From assembly GCF_018403245.1 (NCBI RefSeq), contig NZ_BOSH01000004.1, forward strand, positions 248,001 to 312,000: 64,000 nucleotides of DNA. The letters are read 5' to 3'. How positions within the stretch are numbered: position 1 is the stretch's first letter; every line of letters starts with the position of its first letter. A model generated the notes under the pieces. That model saw only the letters and a list, made by a program, of their open reading frames with translations, made no database searches and had not been told where the DNA came from. Positions 36,422 to 45,120 of this stretch are shown piece by piece. The DNA comes from Paenibacillus sp. J2TS4 (GTDB lineage: Bacteria; Bacillota; Bacilli; Paenibacillales; NBRC-103111). Both the position numbers and the translations under genes were made by a program.

Positions 36422-37366
36422 GTGCAGGATTTTCATATCCATTATCCAACTCGACTTCCATTGGAAGGAATGCCTTCATCCCAAGTAGTCGCGATTGGAG
36501 ATTTTGACGGTGTTCATTTAGGTCACCGGGAAGTGATAACAAGGGCCATCAAGACGGGAGCGCGGTTGAATCTGCCGGCTTCCGTTATGACCTTTCATCC
36601 CCATCCGCGGGTAGTTCTGGGACAATCCAAGTACGAGCATAGCTTGACTCCTCTCTCCAAAAAGTTGGAGATCTTTAAAGAAATGGGGATTCAATATACT
36701 TATGTTGTAGAGTTTCGTCCCGAGTTCGCCAGGCTGACACCGGCTGAATTTGTAGAACAATATTTACTTGCTCTCGGTGTAAACTCTGTTATCGTCGGAT
36801 TTGACTTTAAATTCGGACATCAGGGATCGGGAACTCCGGATACACTCTGTGAGTTGAGTCACGGGCAATTCACTGTCGAAGTGGTGCGGCCGTACCTGAT
36901 GGATGGCGATAAAGTAAGCAGCACTAGAATCCGGGATCATTTATTGTCGGGTCAAATGGAAGCCGCCAATATGCTGTTAGGACGTCGATACAGCGTCCGC
37001 GGAATAGTTGTCGAAGGGGACAAGCGGGGACGCACCATCGGCTTTCCTACCGCTAACATTGATCCTGACGAGCCGTTTGTTATGCCCCTTAACGGCGTCT
37101 ATGCGGCCAAGGTAAGCTGGGAAGGCCATGTGTATTACGGAGCCGCCAATATCGGGGTGAAGCCTACCTTCTCGGGGGACCGAAAAATACCCGTGCTCGA
37201 AGTTCATCTGCTGGACTTTGAAGGGGATATTTATGGCAAAAAGCTGGAAGTGGAGTTTTTATACTTTATTCGTCATGAGAAGAAGTTTACGTCCGTTGAT
37301 GAGCTAGTGTCGCAAATTCAAGCAGATGTAAGGCAAATTAGACAGAAGCTTTCGATTGTATCCTAA
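36422..37366 (+). CDS. ribF: Bifunctional riboflavin kinase/FAD synthetase
   Basis: 314-residue enzyme converting riboflavin to FMN and then FAD. The N-terminal adenylyltransferase domain has AIGDFDGVHLGHREVI and FDFKFGHQGSG; the C-terminal kinase domain has KRGRTIGFPTANI and YYGAANIGVKPTF. It starts at GTG 36422 with a weak AGGTGA site. No FMN riboswitch was seen before it. The name in B. subtilis is ribC. Confidence 0.95.
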   Translation: MQDFHIHYPTRLPLEGMPSSQVVAIGDFDGVHLGHREVITRAIKTGARLNLPASVMTFHPHPRVVLGQSKYEHSLTPLSKKLEIFKEMGIQYTYVVEFRPEFARLTPAEFVEQYLLALGVNSVIVGFDFKFGHQGSGTPDTLCELSHGQFTVEVVRPYLMDGDKVSSTRIRDHLLSGQMEAANMLLGRRYSVRGIVVEGDKRGRTIGFPTANIDPDEPFVMPLNGVYAAKVSWEGHVYYGAANIGVKPTFSGDRKIPVLEVHLLDFEGDIYGKKLEVEFLYFIRHEKKFTSVDELVSQIQADVRQIRQKLSIVS

Positions 37367-37475
37367 CCCGAGGAAAACCCGATAGTTTCTAAGGCTTTCG
37401 GGATGGATGTTTCTCGTGAGCGGCTTCCTGGGAGGTCCCATAACAGGGTTCGTAATTTTGTGCGCAGGCAGGCCA

Positions 37476-37505
37476 TTTACTTAGCTAACCATATTATGCT
37501 ATACT
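37476..37505 (+). promoter_or_regulatory. Promoter of rpsO
   Basis: TTTACT (37476-37481), 18-base spacer, TATACT (37500-37505) with an extended TGC. It would give a leader of about 115 bases. Confidence 0.65.
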
Positions 37506-37524
37506 GAGTTGTGTTCGTTTTAAA

Positions 37525-37578
37525 GGGCAGACGCCCGGGACGAGCCGGAACCTCAGCATGGAAATCCGCAACTCCGGC
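37525..37578 (+). promoter_or_regulatory. Structured rpsO leader, candidate S15 control site
   Basis: GGGC (37525-37528) pairs with GCCC (37533-37536), and GCCGGA (37544-37549) pairs perfectly with TCCGGC (37573-37578). The leader ends at the GAGGAGGTG ribosome site. S15 controls its own mRNA in several bacteria through junction-type leaders; whether this is such a site is inference. Confidence 0.4.
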
Positions 37579-37627
37579 GGTTTCTGGGCTGCAGGCGATT
37601 CTTTTTCATTATGAGGAGGTGAACAGG

Positions 37628-37897
37628 ATGGCACTTACCCAAGAGCGTAAGCAGCAACTGATCCAGGAGCATAAAGTCCACGAGACCGATACGGGATCTC
37701 CGGAAGTTCAAATTGCTATCCTTACGGAAAACATCGTAAATTTGACCAGTCATTTGCGTACACACAAGAAGGACCACCATTCCCGTCGCGGTCTTTTGAA
37801 AATGGTTGGACAACGTCGTAAGCTGTTGGCCTATTTGAAGAACAACGACGTTAAGCGTTACAGCGCATTAATCGAGAAATTGGGTCTTCGCAGATAG
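37628..37897 (+). CDS. rpsO: 30S ribosomal protein S15
   Basis: 89-residue ribosomal protein S15, the exact family length. It opens [28 protein letters not shown] in family style and has the [16 protein letters not shown] rRNA-binding segment. ATG 37628 follows GAGGAGGTG. It has its own promoter and a terminator, followed by pnp as in most bacteria. Confidence 0.97.
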   Translation: MALTQERKQQLIQEHKVHETDTGSPEVQIAILTENIVNLTSHLRTHKKDHHSRRGLLKMVGQRRKLLAYLKNNDVKRYSALIEKLGLRR

Positions 37898-37910
37898 GTT
37901 CAATTGTAAA

Positions 37911-37965
37911 AAGCAACTTTGTTTAATCGTGCAGTTTATCTGCATAGACGGCAAGGTTGCTTTTT
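37911..37965 (+). terminator. Terminator after rpsO
   Basis: AAGCAAC (37911-37917) pairs with GTTGCTT (37956-37962), enclosing a smaller hairpin (TGCAG...CTGCA), and is followed by TTTTT. Confidence 0.75.
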
Positions 37966-38256
37966 CGCATAAGCACATTTTTTACAAAGACGGCAAGAAT
38001 CGGGCAAAAGGGAATGGCGTTGGGACGAAATGCGCCAGCGGACCGCAACCGCATGCTTTGGCTTAACAGCCGCCTTCTTAAGCGTTAACTAATTTTTGAG
38101 GGGGTTGCGGCGGCCAGCAAGCAGCGTCTGCAAACGCTAATTCCTTTTTTTCTATTTCCGCAACTCTTCGGCAAAGGCCATTATGATTTGCCGTCAAGAA
38201 GGAAATGATAGTAAGTATGCAGAAATAGTAATCATTCCCACACGTAGGAGGTAAGT
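37966..38256 (+). promoter_or_regulatory. pnp leader region with two possible hairpins
   Basis: No gene is visible in these 291 bases. CCGCAACC (38043-38050) pairs perfectly with GGTTGCGG (38103-38110). AGCGT (38123-38127) pairs with ACGCT (38134-38138), followed seven bases later by a seven-T run, so it could act as an attenuator. I found no strong promoter. PNPase is autoregulated through its leader in E. coli; similar control here is only a possibility. Confidence 0.4.
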
Positions 38257-40341
38257 ATGGAGAAGAAGATACATATGGAGCTGGGCGGCAGGCCACTCAC
38301 TCTCGAAACCGGGAGATTGGCTAAGCAGGCCAATGGAGCGGTTATGGTCCGGTATGGGGATACGGCCGTTCTATGTACGGTAACGGCATCGCCTGATCCG
38401 AAGGATCTCGATTTTTTTCCGCTGACGGTTAACTATGAGGAGAGGCTGTATTCTGTTGGTAAAATTCCTGGAGGATATCCGAAGAGAGAAGGACGACCGA
38501 CGCAGAAAGCGATTTTGGCGAGCCGTCTGACCGACCGTCCGATCCGCCCGCTGTTCCCTGAAGGCTTCCGTAACGATGTGCAAATCGTTAATATTGTAAT
38601 GAGTGTTGAGCAAGATTGCTCTCCGGACATTGTTGCTATGATCGGGACTTCAGCGGCGCTCAGCATCTCGGATGTTCCGTTTAACGGTCCTATCGGCGGA
38701 GTCATTGTCGGCCGTGTGGATGGCCAGTTCGTCATTAATCCGACAGTAGAACAGACCAAAGCCAGCGAGCTTTATCTTGTCGTTGCCGGTACGAAGGACG
38801 CTATAATGATGGTGGAAGCGGAAGCGCATGAAGTTCCCGAGGAAATCATGCTGGAAGCGATCATGTTTGGACATGAGGAAATTAAAAGAATTGTTGAAAA
38901 AATCGAGCAATTTGCCGCAGAAAACGGGAAGCCGAAGATGGAAGTGAAGCTTCACGAGGTCGATTCTGAGGTGAATGAAGCGGTGCGCGCTTATGCCCAG
39001 AAACGACTGGTAGAAGCTGTACGGGTAGCCGAGAAGCAGGCCCGCCAGGATGCTATTGATGCTATTAATGCGGAAGCTGTGGAGCATTTTACCGCTGTAT
39101 ACGAAGACACTCCTGAACGGATGGACGATGTCAGTGAGGTGCTGTATGACATTGTTAAAGAAGAGGTTCGCCGCTTGATTACACAGGATAAAATCCGGCC
39201 CGACGGAAGAGCGCTGGATGAAATCCGCCCCATTGAATGTGACACCGGTTTGCTGCCCAGAACTCATGGTTCCGGACTGTTCACCCGGGGACAGACTCAA
39301 GCTCTCAGTATTTGTACGCTGGGCGCCTTGGGCGATGTCCAGATTCTCGATGGCCTCGATCTGGAAGAGACCAAACGCTTTATGCACCATTACAACTTCC
39401 CGCCATTCAGCGTAGGGGAAGCCAGACCGCTGCGCGCACCCGGCCGACGGGAGATTGGGCATGGAGCATTGGGAGAAAGAGCGCTGGAGATGGTTATTCC
39501 CCCGGAAAGCGAATTCCCTTATACGATTCGCCTGGTATCGGAAGTGCTGGAATCCAACGGCTCCACTTCTCAGGCTAGCATATGCGCGAGCACGATGGCG
39601 TTGATGGATGCGGGAGTGCCGATCAAAGCTCCGGTAGCGGGAATCGCGATGGGTCTGATCAAGGACGGGGACAACGTATCGATTCTGACGGATATTCAAG
39701 GGATGGAGGACCATCTCGGAGATATGGACTTTAAAGTAGCTGGAACTCCTAAAGGGGTAACCGCTATTCAAATGGATATCAAGATCAACGGAATCGATCG
39801 GAACATTTTGTCGGAAGCGCTCAGTCAAGCGAAAGAAGGCAGGCTCTTCATCCTGCAAAAAATGCTGGGTCAAATCAAGGAGCCGAAAAAAGAGCTTTCC
39901 CCTTATGCTCCTAAAATTATTACATTGCACATCAATCCGGATAAAATCAGAGATGTTATCGGGGCCGGGGGCAAAATCATTAACAAAATTATTGATGAGA
40001 CCGGCGTGAAAATCGATATTGAACAGGATGGAACGGTTTATATCGCCTCCTCGGATGCAACAATGAACGAGAAAGCCAGGGAAATTATCGAAGGGATCGT
40101 CCGCGAGGTCGTCGTTGGGGAAACCTACCTGGGCACCGTCAAGCGGGTGGAGAAGTTCGGGGCTTTTGTAGAGGTTCTGCCGAATAAAGAGGGGCTCGTA
40201 CACATTTCCCAGCTGTCGAACGAACGGGTAGCCAAAGTAGAAGATGTCGTGTCTGTAGGCGATTCTATTACGGTTAAAGTGACGGAAATCGATGCGCAGG
40301 GAAGAATTAATTTATCCCGAAAGGCCACCTTAACCCAATAA
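38257..40341 (+). CDS. pnp: Polyribonucleotide nucleotidyltransferase (PNPase)
   Basis: 694-residue phosphorolytic 3'-5' exoribonuclease. Two RNase PH-like domains (first about 10-210; second about 310-545, with [16 protein letters not shown] and [22 protein letters not shown]), then a KH domain ([15 protein letters not shown]) and an S1 domain ([26 protein letters not shown]). ATG 38257 has GGAGGTAAG upstream. Family length is normal. Confidence 0.97.
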   Translation: MEKKIHMELGGRPLTLETGRLAKQANGAVMVRYGDTAVLCTVTASPDPKDLDFFPLTVNYEERLYSVGKIPGGYPKREGRPTQKAILASRLTDRPIRPLFPEGFRNDVQIVNIVMSVEQDCSPDIVAMIGTSAALSISDVPFNGPIGGVIVGRVDGQFVINPTVEQTKASELYLVVAGTKDAIMMVEAEAHEVPEEIMLEAIMFGHEEIKRIVEKIEQFAAENGKPKMEVKLHEVDSEVNEAVRAYAQKRLVEAVRVAEKQARQDAIDAINAEAVEHFTAVYEDTPERMDDVSEVLYDIVKEEVRRLITQDKIRPDGRALDEIRPIECDTGLLPRTHGSGLFTRGQTQALSICTLGALGDVQILDGLDLEETKRFMHHYNFPPFSVGEARPLRAPGRREIGHGALGERALEMVIPPESEFPYTIRLVSEVLESNGSTSQASICASTMALMDAGVPIKAPVAGIAMGLIKDGDNVSILTDIQGMEDHLGDMDFKVAGTPKGVTAIQMDIKINGIDRNILSEALSQAKEGRLFILQKMLGQIKEPKKELSPYAPKIITLHINPDKIRDVIGAGGKIINKIIDETGVKIDIEQDGTVYIASSDATMNEKAREIIEGIVREVVVGETYLGTVKRVEKFGAFVEVLPNKEGLVHISQLSNERVAKVEDVVSVGDSITVKVTEIDAQGRINLSRKATLTQ

Positions 40342-40373
40342 TGTTTGTTCCTTGCCGATAAATACGTTAAAAT

Positions 40374-40403
40374 AAAGAGTCAGATCCAGTCTGTCTCTTT
40401 TTT
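40374..40403 (+). terminator. Terminator after pnp
   Basis: AAAGAG-t-CAGA (40374-40384) pairs with TCTG-t-CTCTTT (40390-40400), followed by further T residues. Confidence 0.8.
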
Positions 40404-40409
40404 ACATTA

Positions 40410-40494
40410 ATAGAATTTATAAGTTCCGGGGCTCCCCGCAAAGTAATCGGAATGCGCTTCGAAGGCTATACGTCACTTTGTGGGGTTATTTTAT
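40410..40494 (+). repeat. Intergenic structured repeat, copy 3 (pnp-ylxY)
   Basis: The core is 40423-40485, with the stem CCCCGCAAAGT (40434-40444) and ACTTTGTGGGG (40475-40485) and the apex GCTTCGAAGGC. Upstream ATAGAATTTATAAG and downstream GGGGTTATTTTAT match the flanks of copy 2. It lies after the pnp terminator and about 105 bases before the next gene. Confidence 0.85.
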
Positions 40495-40599
40495 TTGCGG
40501 TCCATTCTATTCCTGTCCCTATCTGCATAAGATGGGACAAACGGGAGCCGGCCCGTCTGGAGCCGGTTATCACAGTTTGAACCGGGGAGACATGGATCG

Positions 40600-41622
40600 A
40601 TGAGGAATAAAAAACGATTGGCTTCGGTCATTGCGGGAATGGGTGCGCTGGTTTTTGCTCTGTGCCAACAGCCTTTTATGCACGTTTATTTTGAGAATGT
40701 CAAAGGACGGCAAGGACCGGAGGCTATGCCGGTTTTTAATCAGCAGGGCAGCGCCGCTCAGGTTAGCCTGAAGGATAAAGCGACAGCCCAGGAACGAATG
40801 GATGCGATTCGACGGGAGGCCGCGAGGCTGCACATTCCTCCGATCGATGCCAAGCTGGATCGGGTATGGAAAGCGATACCTGGATATAATGGACGGGAAG
40901 TGGATGTGGATAGAAGCTTTCAGCTGTCCAAGGATTGGATTCCAGGGCAGAAGCTGCCGCTTGTTTTTCGCGAAATTCCTCCCAAGATCACATTGGATGA
41001 TTTGGGGGCTCACCCGATCTATAAAGGAAATCCTAACAAACCGATGGTGTCGCTCATGATTAATGTAGCCTGGGGGAACGAGTTTATTCCCGGCATGTTG
41101 GAGACGTTAGAACGAGAAAATGTTAAAGCAACCTTCTTTCTCGACGGTAAATGGCTCAGTAAAAATGTGGAGATGGCCAAAGTGATTGCCTCCAAGGGCC
41201 ATGAAATGTCCAATCACGCTTATTCCCATAAGAATATGAGCGGCCTGGGCAGGGCAGAAGCCATACAAGAAATCGTCAAGACGGAGAACTTGCTTAAAGA
41301 GCATTTAGGTGTCGAAAATAAGTTATTTGCGCCTCCCTCGGGAGATTTTAACCAGCAGACGGTAAAAATAGCAGCGGAATTGAACTTGAGGACGGTCCTC
41401 TGGACAATTGATACGGTAGATTGGAAGAAGCCGTCCCCCCAAACCATCATTACCAAAATAGCCAACCGTCTGGAACCCGGAGCCATGATATTGATGCATC
41501 CGACGGAATCTGCTTCCTTATCTCTTCCTGAAATGATCAGAGAAATTAAAAGCAGAGATTTGGTTCTGGGGACGGTGAGCGAGTTGCTTTCCACGGACCG
41601 GGTACCCGAGAATGAATCCTAG
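40600..41622 (+). CDS. ylxY: YlxY-type polysaccharide deacetylase-like protein
   Basis: 340-residue protein with an N-terminal signal or anchor segment (LASVIAGMGALVFALCQQ) and a NodB-fold domain (about 150-330). The metal motif NHAYSH is present, as are the APPSGDFN and IDTVDWKKPS motifs. The usual first motif TFDD is replaced by MINVAWGNE, so the catalytic/metal Asp pair is missing; I believe other YlxY proteins share this, but could not check. It is adjacent to mlpA as in B. subtilis, where ylxY is expressed in sporulation. Deacetylase activity is doubtful. Confidence 0.85.
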   Translation: MRNKKRLASVIAGMGALVFALCQQPFMHVYFENVKGRQGPEAMPVFNQQGSAAQVSLKDKATAQERMDAIRREAARLHIPPIDAKLDRVWKAIPGYNGREVDVDRSFQLSKDWIPGQKLPLVFREIPPKITLDDLGAHPIYKGNPNKPMVSLMINVAWGNEFIPGMLETLERENVKATFFLDGKWLSKNVEMAKVIASKGHEMSNHAYSHKNMSGLGRAEAIQEIVKTENLLKEHLGVENKLFAPPSGDFNQQTVKIAAELNLRTVLWTIDTVDWKKPSPQTIITKIANRLEPGAMILMHPTESASLSLPEMIREIKSRDLVLGTVSELLSTDRVPENES

Positions 41623-41682
41623 CCGATTCTTACGAGGTTAACCAGGTGCGAGTAATGTTGAGTTCAAAATAGGAGGAACATA

Positions 41683-42948
41683 GTGATTAAACATCATTTA
41701 TCCAATGGCTTAAGGGTCGTCCTGGAGCCCATTCCATCCTGCCGATCAGTTTCTTTTGGAATCTGGGTGAAAACCGGGTCGCGGAATGAATCGCCCGACC
41801 AGAACGGGATCTCTCATTTTATAGAACATATGCTTTTTAAAGGAACAGACCGCTATTCCACTCGGGACATCGCCGAAGTCTTTGATGGCATCGGAGGCAA
41901 TGTCAATGCGTTTACGACAAAGGAGTATACCTGTTATTATGCCAAGGTTCTGGACGAACATTTGGCTATTGCCGTAGATGTGCTGGCGGATATGTATTTT
42001 CATTCCAAGCTGGATGAGGCGGAATTAGATAAAGAGCGCAATGTCATCCTGGAGGAAATCTCCATGTATGAAGATACGCCGGATGACCTGGTTCATGATT
42101 TATTGGCGAAGGCGGCTTATGGCGATCATCCGTTAGGCTATACGATTCTCGGAACCGAGAACAATCTGAACCAGATGAATTCGGAAAAGCTTCGTCAATA
42201 TATGGATGACTATTATACTACTGAAAATACGGTTTTAAGTATAGCTGGCAATATTGATGAAAGTGTTGTCGATTTGCTGGAGAAGCACTTCGGTGGACTG
42301 CAGCGTTCTGGAAAGCTGGCGGCATATGAAGCTCCCGGATTCGCGGGGGACCTTATTTACCATAAGAAGAAAACAGAGCAGAATCATATTTGCCTTGCTC
42401 TTCCCGGCTTATCGCTTACAGACCCCCGCTATTATGCGATGATCTTACTGAACAATGCGATTGGCGGAGGAATGAGCTCCAGATTATTTCAGGAAATCCG
42501 GGAGAAGAGAGGGCTGGCCTACTCCGTATACTCATACCATTCCGCTCATGTGGATAATGGAATGTTTGCGATTTATACGGGAACCGCACCAAAGCAAACA
42601 GAGGAAGTGCTTAAGGTGTCCATGGAGATTATTGAGCAAATGATCGTCCAAGGCTTGACCGACTCGGAATTGAAGAAAGGCAAGGAGCAGTTAAAGGGCA
42701 GTCTCATTCTCAGTCTGGAGAGCACGAGCAGCCGGATGAATCGGCTTGGCAAGAACGAGCTGATGCTGGGGCGCCATTTGACAATAGACGAGATTATCGC
42801 CAAAATCGAAGCGGTCAGTCACGAGGAAATCCGGCAGGTAACAAACGACTTGTTTTCCCGTCCGTTTGCCCTGGCTATGGTGGGACAATCCGATAAAGCT
42901 ATTCAAGGATTCAGGAGGGATCAACTTGCAGCATTTGGTTCAAATTAA
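41683..42948 (+). CDS. mlpA: M16 family zinc protease MlpA (YmxG)
   Basis: 421-residue processing-peptidase-like protease. The inverted zinc motif HFIEHMLFKG lies at about residues 44-53, with the downstream Glu in ERNVILEEISMYEDTPDD. GTG 41683 follows GGAGGA. It is the single-domain active type, with a second inactive-like half. In B. subtilis it lies in the same place near dpaA. Its end overlaps dut by 23 bases. Confidence 0.92.
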   Translation: MIKHHLSNGLRVVLEPIPSCRSVSFGIWVKTGSRNESPDQNGISHFIEHMLFKGTDRYSTRDIAEVFDGIGGNVNAFTTKEYTCYYAKVLDEHLAIAVDVLADMYFHSKLDEAELDKERNVILEEISMYEDTPDDLVHDLLAKAAYGDHPLGYTILGTENNLNQMNSEKLRQYMDDYYTTENTVLSIAGNIDESVVDLLEKHFGGLQRSGKLAAYEAPGFAGDLIYHKKKTEQNHICLALPGLSLTDPRYYAMILLNNAIGGGMSSRLFQEIREKRGLAYSVYSYHSAHVDNGMFAIYTGTAPKQTEEVLKVSMEIIEQMIVQGLTDSELKKGKEQLKGSLILSLESTSSRMNRLGKNELMLGRHLTIDEIIAKIEAVSHEEIRQVTNDLFSRPFALAMVGQSDKAIQGFRRDQLAAFGSN

Positions 42949-43372
42949 ACGACTTCCAGGAAATGAAGATATTAAGCTGCCGGAGAAAATGTCCGAATTG
43001 GCCAGCGGTTTTGATTTATACGCATCGGTAGCGGAGCCGGTTACATTGCATCCCGGGGAACGGAGATTAATTCCGACCGGATTCTGTCTGGCTATGCCTG
43101 GGGAGCTGGAGGCCCAGATCCGTCCCCGCAGCGGCCTCGCTCTAAAGCACGGGATAACCGCCCTGAATTCACCGGGTACGGTAGATGCGGACTATCGGGG
43201 AGAGGTAAAGGTGCTGTTGATTAATCATGGACAGGAGCCTTTCGTCATTTCCCGCAACGAACGGATCGCCCAGATGGTATTCCAGTACGTTCCTTCCATC
43301 CGGCTGGAGGAAGTGGAGGAATTATCGGACACCGAACGGGGGGCAGGCGGCTTCGGACATACCGGCAAATAG
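42926..43372 (+). CDS. dut: dUTP diphosphatase
   Basis: 148-residue trimeric dUTPase that hydrolyses dUTP to dUMP. All five motifs are visible: ASGFDLYA, PRSGLA, GTVDADYRGEVKV, RIAQMVF and RGAGGFGHTG. TTG 42926, inside the end of mlpA, is chosen because AGGAGGGA lies six bases upstream. In B. subtilis the next gene after mlpA is ymxH, so dut at this site is a local difference. Confidence 0.94.
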   Translation: MQHLVQIKRLPGNEDIKLPEKMSELASGFDLYASVAEPVTLHPGERRLIPTGFCLAMPGELEAQIRPRSGLALKHGITALNSPGTVDADYRGEVKVLLINHGQEPFVISRNERIAQMVFQYVPSIRLEEVEELSDTERGAGGFGHTGK

Positions 43373-43375
43373 CAC

Positions 43376-43405
43376 AGAACTCTCATCGGAAAGAAGAGTT
43401 CTTTT
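43376..43405 (+). terminator. Terminator after dut
   Basis: AGAACTCT (43376-43383) pairs perfectly with AGAGTTCT (43395-43402), followed by TTT. Confidence 0.85.
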
Positions 43406-43441
43406 GTGATTACCGTTTTAAGGAAATTTCTATTACTCGCT

Positions 43442-43495
43442 CTCCCAGCGGGAGTACGGACTGTCGACTGCAACCTGGTCGGCAGTTTTCTTTTT
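43442..43495 (+). terminator. Second tandem hairpin-terminator before dpaA
   Basis: A small hairpin CTCCC-AGC-GGGAG (43442-43454) is followed by ACTGTCGAC (43460-43468) pairing with GTCGGCAGT (43478-43486), then TTTTCTTTTT. The second stem is a strong intrinsic terminator. It may back up the first one or end a short RNA. Confidence 0.65.
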
Positions 43496-43513
43496 GTAGA
43501 CTGTTGTCTTGTC

Positions 43514-43541
43514 ACGCCTCAATAGGCCTGAGCATAAACTA
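43514..43541 (+). promoter_or_regulatory. Candidate sigma-K promoter of dpaAB
   Basis: AC (43514-43515) and GCATAAACTA (43532-43541) match the sigma-K elements AC and gCATAnnnTa, with 17 bases between AC and CATA. It lies 40 bases before dpaA. B. subtilis spoVF is transcribed by sigma-K in the mother cell, so location and match agree. Confidence 0.6.
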
Positions 43542-43580
43542 TGTTATTGATAACGGCTATTAGGAAAAGGGTGTTGACAA

Positions 43581-44474
43581 TTGCTTACGGGAATTCATGT
43601 TACATTCATAGGCGGAGATGCCCGGCAGTTGGAGGTCATTGAGCAATTAACGGAACTTGACGCTACGGTTCAATTGATTGGATTTGACAATCTTCAGTCT
43701 TCTTACAGCGGAGTGACAAGGACAAAACTTCTCCCCGAATTCCTGAATACTAGCGATGCGGTCGTTCTTCCTGCATCCGGGATGGATGAGGACGGACAAG
43801 TGATGTCCATCTTCTCTTCAGAAGAGCTGATACTTACCGATGACCATATGAAAGCACTGCCCGAACATTGCAAGCTGTATACGGGTATAGCCAAACCTAA
43901 TTTAAAGGTGTTGTGCGGCAAACATTCCGTAGAGATTGTAGAGCTGTTTGAACGGGACGATGTAGCCATATTTAACTCGATACCGACGGCCGAAGGCGCC
44001 CTGATGATGGCGATACAAAATACCGATATTACAATTCACGGCTCCAAAAGTATGGTGCTTGGCATGGGAAGAACGGGCTTGACCATGGCCAGGACCTTAC
44101 AGGGACTGGGCTCGATAGTTAAGGTGGGAGTACGTAGACCCGAGCACTACGCAAGGGCATGGGAAATGGGCTTTGAACCGTTCTACACTACGGATTTTGC
44201 CGATCACGTCCATGGCATCGACTTGATTTTTAATACAATTCCGACTATGATAATCACAGCACAAATCATTGCCAAAATTCCTCACCGCGCCTTGATTATC
44301 GACCTTGCATCCAAGCCGGGCGGAACCGACTTCCGTTTTGCGGAGAAGAGAGGCGTCAAGGCGCTTCTTGCTCCTGGTCTGCCGGGTATAGTTGCACCCA
44401 AGACGGCCGGACGCATCATTGCCCGCACCCTTAGCGGTTTATTGATGGAAGACGCAGGAAAAGGGAGGAATTGA
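43581..44474 (+). CDS. dpaA: Dipicolinate synthase subunit A (SpoVFA)
   Basis: 297-residue NAD(P)-binding subunit that, with DpaB, converts dihydrodipicolinate to dipicolinic acid in the mother cell for loading into the spore. The Rossmann motif GMGRTGLTMARTL lies around residues 159-171. TTG 43581 has AAGGGTG upstream. It ends two bases before dpaB. A sigma-K promoter match precedes it. Confidence 0.94.
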   Translation: MLTGIHVTFIGGDARQLEVIEQLTELDATVQLIGFDNLQSSYSGVTRTKLLPEFLNTSDAVVLPASGMDEDGQVMSIFSSEELILTDDHMKALPEHCKLYTGIAKPNLKVLCGKHSVEIVELFERDDVAIFNSIPTAEGALMMAIQNTDITIHGSKSMVLGMGRTGLTMARTLQGLGSIVKVGVRRPEHYARAWEMGFEPFYTTDFADHVHGIDLIFNTIPTMIITAQIIAKIPHRALIIDLASKPGGTDFRFAEKRGVKALLAPGLPGIVAPKTAGRIIARTLSGLLMEDAGKGRN

Positions 44475-44476
44475 GG

Positions 44477-45073
44477 ATGGATTGGCATGGAAGAACGGTA
44501 GGGTTTGCTCTTACCGGATCGCATTGCACATTCGCTGAAGTAATGCCGCAGATCGAAAGATTCGTACGAGCGGGGGCGCAGGTGATCCCGATCGCGTCTT
44601 ATACGCTGATGACTACGGATACCCGCTTCGGGACATCGGAAGATTGGCAAAAACAGTTGAAAGATATTACAGGGAATGATATCATTTCTACAATCGTAGA
44701 TGCAGAACCGCTCGGCCCGTCCAAGCTGTTGGATGTGCTGGTCATTGCTCCATGTACCGGTAATACAACGAGTAAGTTGGCCAATGCCTTGACGGAAAGC
44801 CCAGTGTTAATGGCGGCCAAGGCTCAAATGAGGAATCAAAGACCTCTAGTCCTGGCCATTTCCACGAATGACGGCCTCGGCTTGAATGCCGCCAATATCG
44901 CCAAACTGCTTGTAGCGAAGAACATATACTTTGTTCCTTTCGGTCAAGATGCCCCTAATGTTAAAGCAAATTCTCTCGTTTCGCGAATGGATTTAATTAT
45001 GGAGGCTTGTGAAGAAGCTTTACAAGGCAGGCAGCTTCAACCTTTGCTGATCGAACGCTTTAACTATTCCTGA
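44477..45073 (+). CDS. dpaB: Dipicolinate synthase subunit B (SpoVFB)
   Basis: 198-residue flavoprotein-like subunit of dipicolinate synthase. GFALTGSHCTFAEVMPQIERF opens the family fold, and PLGPSKLLDVLVIAPCTGNTTSKLANALTESPV carries the flavin-binding-type motif. ATG 44477 is eight bases after GGGAGG; an in-frame TTG at 44471 is too close to it. Confidence 0.94.
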   Translation: MDWHGRTVGFALTGSHCTFAEVMPQIERFVRAGAQVIPIASYTLMTTDTRFGTSEDWQKQLKDITGNDIISTIVDAEPLGPSKLLDVLVIAPCTGNTTSKLANALTESPVLMAAKAQMRNQRPLVLAISTNDGLGLNAANIAKLLVAKNIYFVPFGQDAPNVKANSLVSRMDLIMEACEEALQGRQLQPLLIERFNYS

Positions 45074-45120
45074 TTATCGATCCTAATTTATTAATAGAAT
45101 GATACAAGGGAGAGTCAGAC

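Noticed and set aside
38650..40203. 517-codon minus-strand open frame
   Set aside because: It is the antisense shadow of pnp, with a His/Phe/Asn-rich composition typical of such shadows.
45074..45120. Lysine riboswitch before the asd-dapG-dapA group
   Set aside because: The gap is 47 bases and unstructured; no such element fits.
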